A DNA stretch of 34,291 nucleotides. It comes from Sulfopaludibacter sp035606355. Lineage in GTDB: Bacteria > Acidobacteriota > Terriglobia > Bryobacterales > Bryobacteraceae. Shown here one piece after another: positions 32,017 to 34,291 of the stretch. Position 1 is the stretch's first letter. Each line of letters opens with the position of its first letter. The stretch is taken from assembly GCA_035606355.1 (NCBI GenBank), contig DATNFO010000028.1, forward strand, positions 1 through 34,291, given 5' to 3'. Position numbers and translations under genes: made by a program. The notes below the pieces were generated by a model. The model searched no databases. It saw only the letters and a program-made list of their open reading frames with translations, and was not told the DNA's origin.

Positions 32017-33102
32017 ATGAGTCAACCTCCTCTGAACATCCGCCAGGACGCCGCCTTGGACTTCCTTTCGCTCGGAGCGCTCGTGCACCGGCTGGACCCC
32101 GGCATTATTCCTTTCCGCAAAGCCACGGAGTGCCAGATCCACGTAAGCGGCGGCGAGTTCAACGTATCGGCGAATCTCTCGGATTGTTTCGGCCTGCGTA
32201 CCGGCATCGCCACCGCGATGGTGGATTACCCGATCGGCGATCTCATCCGCGAGCGCGTTCGCGCCATGGGCGTGAAGCCGTTATACAAAATGTTCAAGCA
32301 TGACGGCGTCACCGGCCCCAACATGGCCGCGGTATACAGCGACCGCGGCTTCGGCGTGCGGGCTCCCGTCGTGTTCTACAACCGCTGCAATGAAGCGGGC
32401 GCGCAACTCAAGCCGGGAGATTTCAATTGGAAAGAGATCTTCGGCCAGGGTGTGAAGTGGTTCCATTCGGGCGGCATTTTCGCGGCGCTGTCTCCCACCA
32501 CCGCCGAGCTCGTCGTGGAAGCGATGCAGGCGGCCAAGGATTCCGGCGCGATCACCAGCTTCGATCTCAACTATCGCGCCAAACTCTGGAACATCTCAGG
32601 CGGCGAACAGCGGGCCGTCGAAGTGCTGGGTCGCATCGTGAAAAATGTGGACGTGCTGGTCGGCAACGAAGAGGATCTGCAAAAGGGCCTCGGCATTCCC
32701 GGCCCCGAAGTAGCCGCCAAGAGCAAGCTCGATTCCAGCGCCTTCGTCGGCATGATGAATAGCGTCGTGCAGAAACAGCCGCACGTGAAGATTGTCGCGA
32801 CCACGCTGCGCGAAGTGCATTCCACCAACCGGCATAGCTGGAGCGCTGTGGCCTGGGTCAACGGTCAGACCTACCAGGCGCCTGTTGCCGAGCTCGATGT
32901 GTACGACCGTGTAGGCGGCGGCGATGGTTTCGCCGGCGGCTTCTTCTACGGCCTGTTGACCGGCGAAGCGCCGGAAGAGGCCATCAAACTGGGCTGGGCA
33001 CATGGGGCGTTGCTGACCACATTCCCGGGCGACACTACCATGGCAAGTCTCGAGCAGGTGCGCTCGTTCGCCAAGGGCGGTTCGGCGCGCATTCAACGGT
33101 GA
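32017..33102 (+). CDS. PfkB-family sugar kinase, likely 2-keto-3-deoxygluconate kinase
   Basis: This 361-aa ribokinase-fold protein would phosphorylate KDG to KDPG. Signatures are the N-terminal sugar-binding GGEFNVSANLSDCFGLRTG, the ITSFDLNYRAKLW segment, VGNEEDL and the ATP/anion-hole motif YDRVGGGDGFAGGFFYGLL (DTxGAGD in most PfkB proteins; the VGGGD form is common in KdgK). ATGs at 32014 and 32017 are both possible. GAAGGA at 32007-32012 is too close to the first, so the second is preferred. A KduD-like SDR follows 16 bp later, supporting uronate or deoxyhexonate use. Other PfkB substrates (fructose, tagatose-P) cannot be excluded. Confidence 0.85.
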   Translation: MSQPPLNIRQDAALDFLSLGALVHRLDPGIIPFRKATECQIHVSGGEFNVSANLSDCFGLRTGIATAMVDYPIGDLIRERVRAMGVKPLYKMFKHDGVTGPNMAAVYSDRGFGVRAPVVFYNRCNEAGAQLKPGDFNWKEIFGQGVKWFHSGGIFAALSPTTAELVVEAMQAAKDSGAITSFDLNYRAKLWNISGGEQRAVEVLGRIVKNVDVLVGNEEDLQKGLGIPGPEVAAKSKLDSSAFVGMMNSVVQKQPHVKIVATTLREVHSTNRHSWSAVAWVNGQTYQAPVAELDVYDRVGGGDGFAGGFFYGLLTGEAPEEAIKLGWAHGALLTTFPGDTTMASLEQVRSFAKGGSARIQR

Positions 33103-33118
33103 AACGAAAGGGCGAATC

Positions 33119-33898
33119 ATGGCGAAAAACTTCATGGATCTCACCGGCCGCGTGGCGGTGGTGGTTGGCGGAACTTCGGGAATCGGCCGCAAGCTGGCCG
33201 CGGGATTGGCACAGGCAGGCGCGAACGTTGTGCCGACGGGCCGGCGCGAGAATATGCTGGAAGAGATCTGCGCCGAGGTGGAAGCCGCCGGCTCCAAGAC
33301 CATTCGCAAGGCATGTGATATCGGGTCGCGCCAGTCCGTGGACGCGTTTCGTGACGCCGTGCTGAAGGAATTCGGGTCGGTGGACATCGTGATCAATGCC
33401 GCCGGACAGATTTTCCGAAAGCCGACGGCGAATGTCAGCGAAGAGGAATGGAACAAGCTCATGGACGTGAACCTCACGGGCATGTTGCGCAGTTGCCAGT
33501 CGTTCTATGAGCCGCTGAAGGCGAGCGGGCGCGGGCGGATCGTGAACATTGCGTCACTGAATTCCTATGTGTCCCTGGTGCAGGTTACGGCGTACGCGGC
33601 GTCGAAGGCCGCTGTGCTCGGGCTCACCCGCAGCCTCGCGGTGGAGTGGGCCAAAGACGGCATCAACGTCAACGCCATCGCGCCCGGCGTATTTCGCACG
33701 GAGCTCAACGCCGCGCTCCTCGATGGAACGGACCGGGGCCGCGAATTGCGGCTGCGAACTCCCATGAATCGCTTCGGCCAGGCGGAGGAGTTGATCGGCG
33801 CCGCGATTCTCTTATCGTCGGATGCGGCGAGCTTCATCACCGGCCAGTGCATCGCGGTGGATGGAGGGTTCCTGGCCTCCGGCGTCAATAGCATCTAG
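33119..33898 (+). CDS. SDR, likely gluconate 5-dehydrogenase / KduD-like
   Basis: This 259-aa classical SDR has GGTSGIG (17-23), NAAG (93-96), Asn118, Ser146, Tyr159 and Lys163. The GRREN following strand 2 (Arg42, Arg43) suits NADP(H), as in gluconate 5-dehydrogenase. KduD and related enzymes interconvert keto-deoxygluconates and supply KDG for the kinase encoded just upstream. The ending ITGQCIAVDGGFLASGV is conserved in this group. Substrate assignment rests mainly on the neighbour. The stop is directly followed by repeat cluster B. Confidence 0.86.
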   Translation: MAKNFMDLTGRVAVVVGGTSGIGRKLAAGLAQAGANVVPTGRRENMLEEICAEVEAAGSKTIRKACDIGSRQSVDAFRDAVLKEFGSVDIVINAAGQIFRKPTANVSEEEWNKLMDVNLTGMLRSCQSFYEPLKASGRGRIVNIASLNSYVSLVQVTAYAASKAAVLGLTRSLAVEWAKDGINVNAIAPGVFRTELNAALLDGTDRGRELRLRTPMNRFGQAEELIGAAILLSSDAASFITGQCIAVDGGFLASGVNSI

Positions 33899-33934
33899 TG
33901 AAGAATCCCGCAGGTGCTTATTGAGGGCATCATT

Positions 33935-34291
33935 TGCCGCTCCCCCATCCCGGCACCGTTTGCCGCTCCCTCACGGTCACGGCTCCGTATGTCGTTGATG
34001 CTGCTGACGGAGCCGCGACCGTGAGGAAGCGGTAAAAGGTGTATCGAAAGGCGAATGGAGCGCCACGAGAACAACAGCCGGATTTTTTCACAATCCCTCA
34101 CGGTCACGGGTCCGTATGTAGTTGATGCTGCTAACGGAGCCGCGACTGTGAGGGTCTGTGAAAAATTCCGGCTGTTGTGCTCGTCGCACCGCATTCGTTG
34201 TTCGATACACCGTTCACGGCTTCCTGACGAGCTTGTGAAAAATATCGAATTGCTTCTTCTCCGCATTCAAACGCACTCGAATTCCCGGCAC
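33935..34291. repeat. Cluster of repeat units and large palindromes, copy B
   Basis: A palindrome equivalent to that of copy A spans 33962-34034. The tail GGTGTATCGAAAGGCGAATG to about 34090 is near-identical to 28608-28665. A second, larger palindrome follows: arms 34065-34116 and 34132-34184 pair with few mismatches (ACAACAGCCGG at the outer end), and pairing appears to extend to about 34038 and 34216. The last ~60 bp repeat the ATATCGAATTG...CCGCATTCAAACGCACTCGAAT unit and run off the window. No gene is seen in 33899-34291. Confidence 0.85.

Overview
This window is GC-rich bacterial chromosome, most likely from an Acidobacteriota of the Bryobacter/Solibacter type. That assignment is an inference. 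It rests on the gene mix (menaquinone methyltransferase, bacterial microcompartment shell genes, flbD-type flagellar operon, uronate-type sugar genes) and on dispersed palindromic repeats that I associate with that group from memory.

Layout. 1-3784 is a mobile/defence patch: an IS1595-type transposase running off the left edge, an AbiE-like type IV toxin-antitoxin pair, a gene-poor stretch with a possible integrase C-terminal remnant, and a tRNA with anticodon CAU that looks like tRNA-Ile2. 3973-8593 (minus) is a housekeeping run nadB - CaCA-type exchanger - hslV - hslU. 8674-10502 (plus) is aroB - menG. 10528-11478 (minus) is DUF2103 and pcm, divergent from an NAD-type isocitrate dehydrogenase at 11500-12519. 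12608-16701 holds a TgpA-like transglutaminase and a DUF2339 membrane protein.

16912-24840 is a compact flagellar block: flbD, motA, motB (frameshifted as read here), fliW, csrA, a TPR-glycosyltransferase fusion, fliC, fliD and a small possible chaperone. Most genes overlap by a few bases. Two sigma-28 (FliA)-like promoters with the same -10 octamer GCCGATAT precede flbD and fliC. The fliC leader carries five GGA motifs, one in the loop of a perfect hairpin and one in the ribosome binding site. This fits the FliW-CsrA-flagellin switch encoded just upstream.

24770-25300 is a four-unit tandem repeat that supplies the tail and stop codon of the small flagellar gene and carries two copies of a 23-bp palindrome also found at 12540. 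25361-28295 holds a DUF4149-like membrane protein, a shell-only microcompartment operon (one BMC-H, three BMC-P, minus strand), a zinc-ribbon rhomboid and a tiny secreted basic protein. 28713-33898 is a sugar-metabolism block (SDR, GH2 glycosidase and YwaF-like membrane protein on minus; KDG-kinase-like PfkB and KduD-like SDR on plus). It is bracketed by two copies of a large palindromic repeat cluster (28326-28700 and 33935-34291).

The points most worth checking are the motB frameshift, the CsrA hairpin and FliA promoters at fliC, the enzyme-less BMC shell operon, the overlapping divergent -10 elements at pcm/icd, and the two repeat families.
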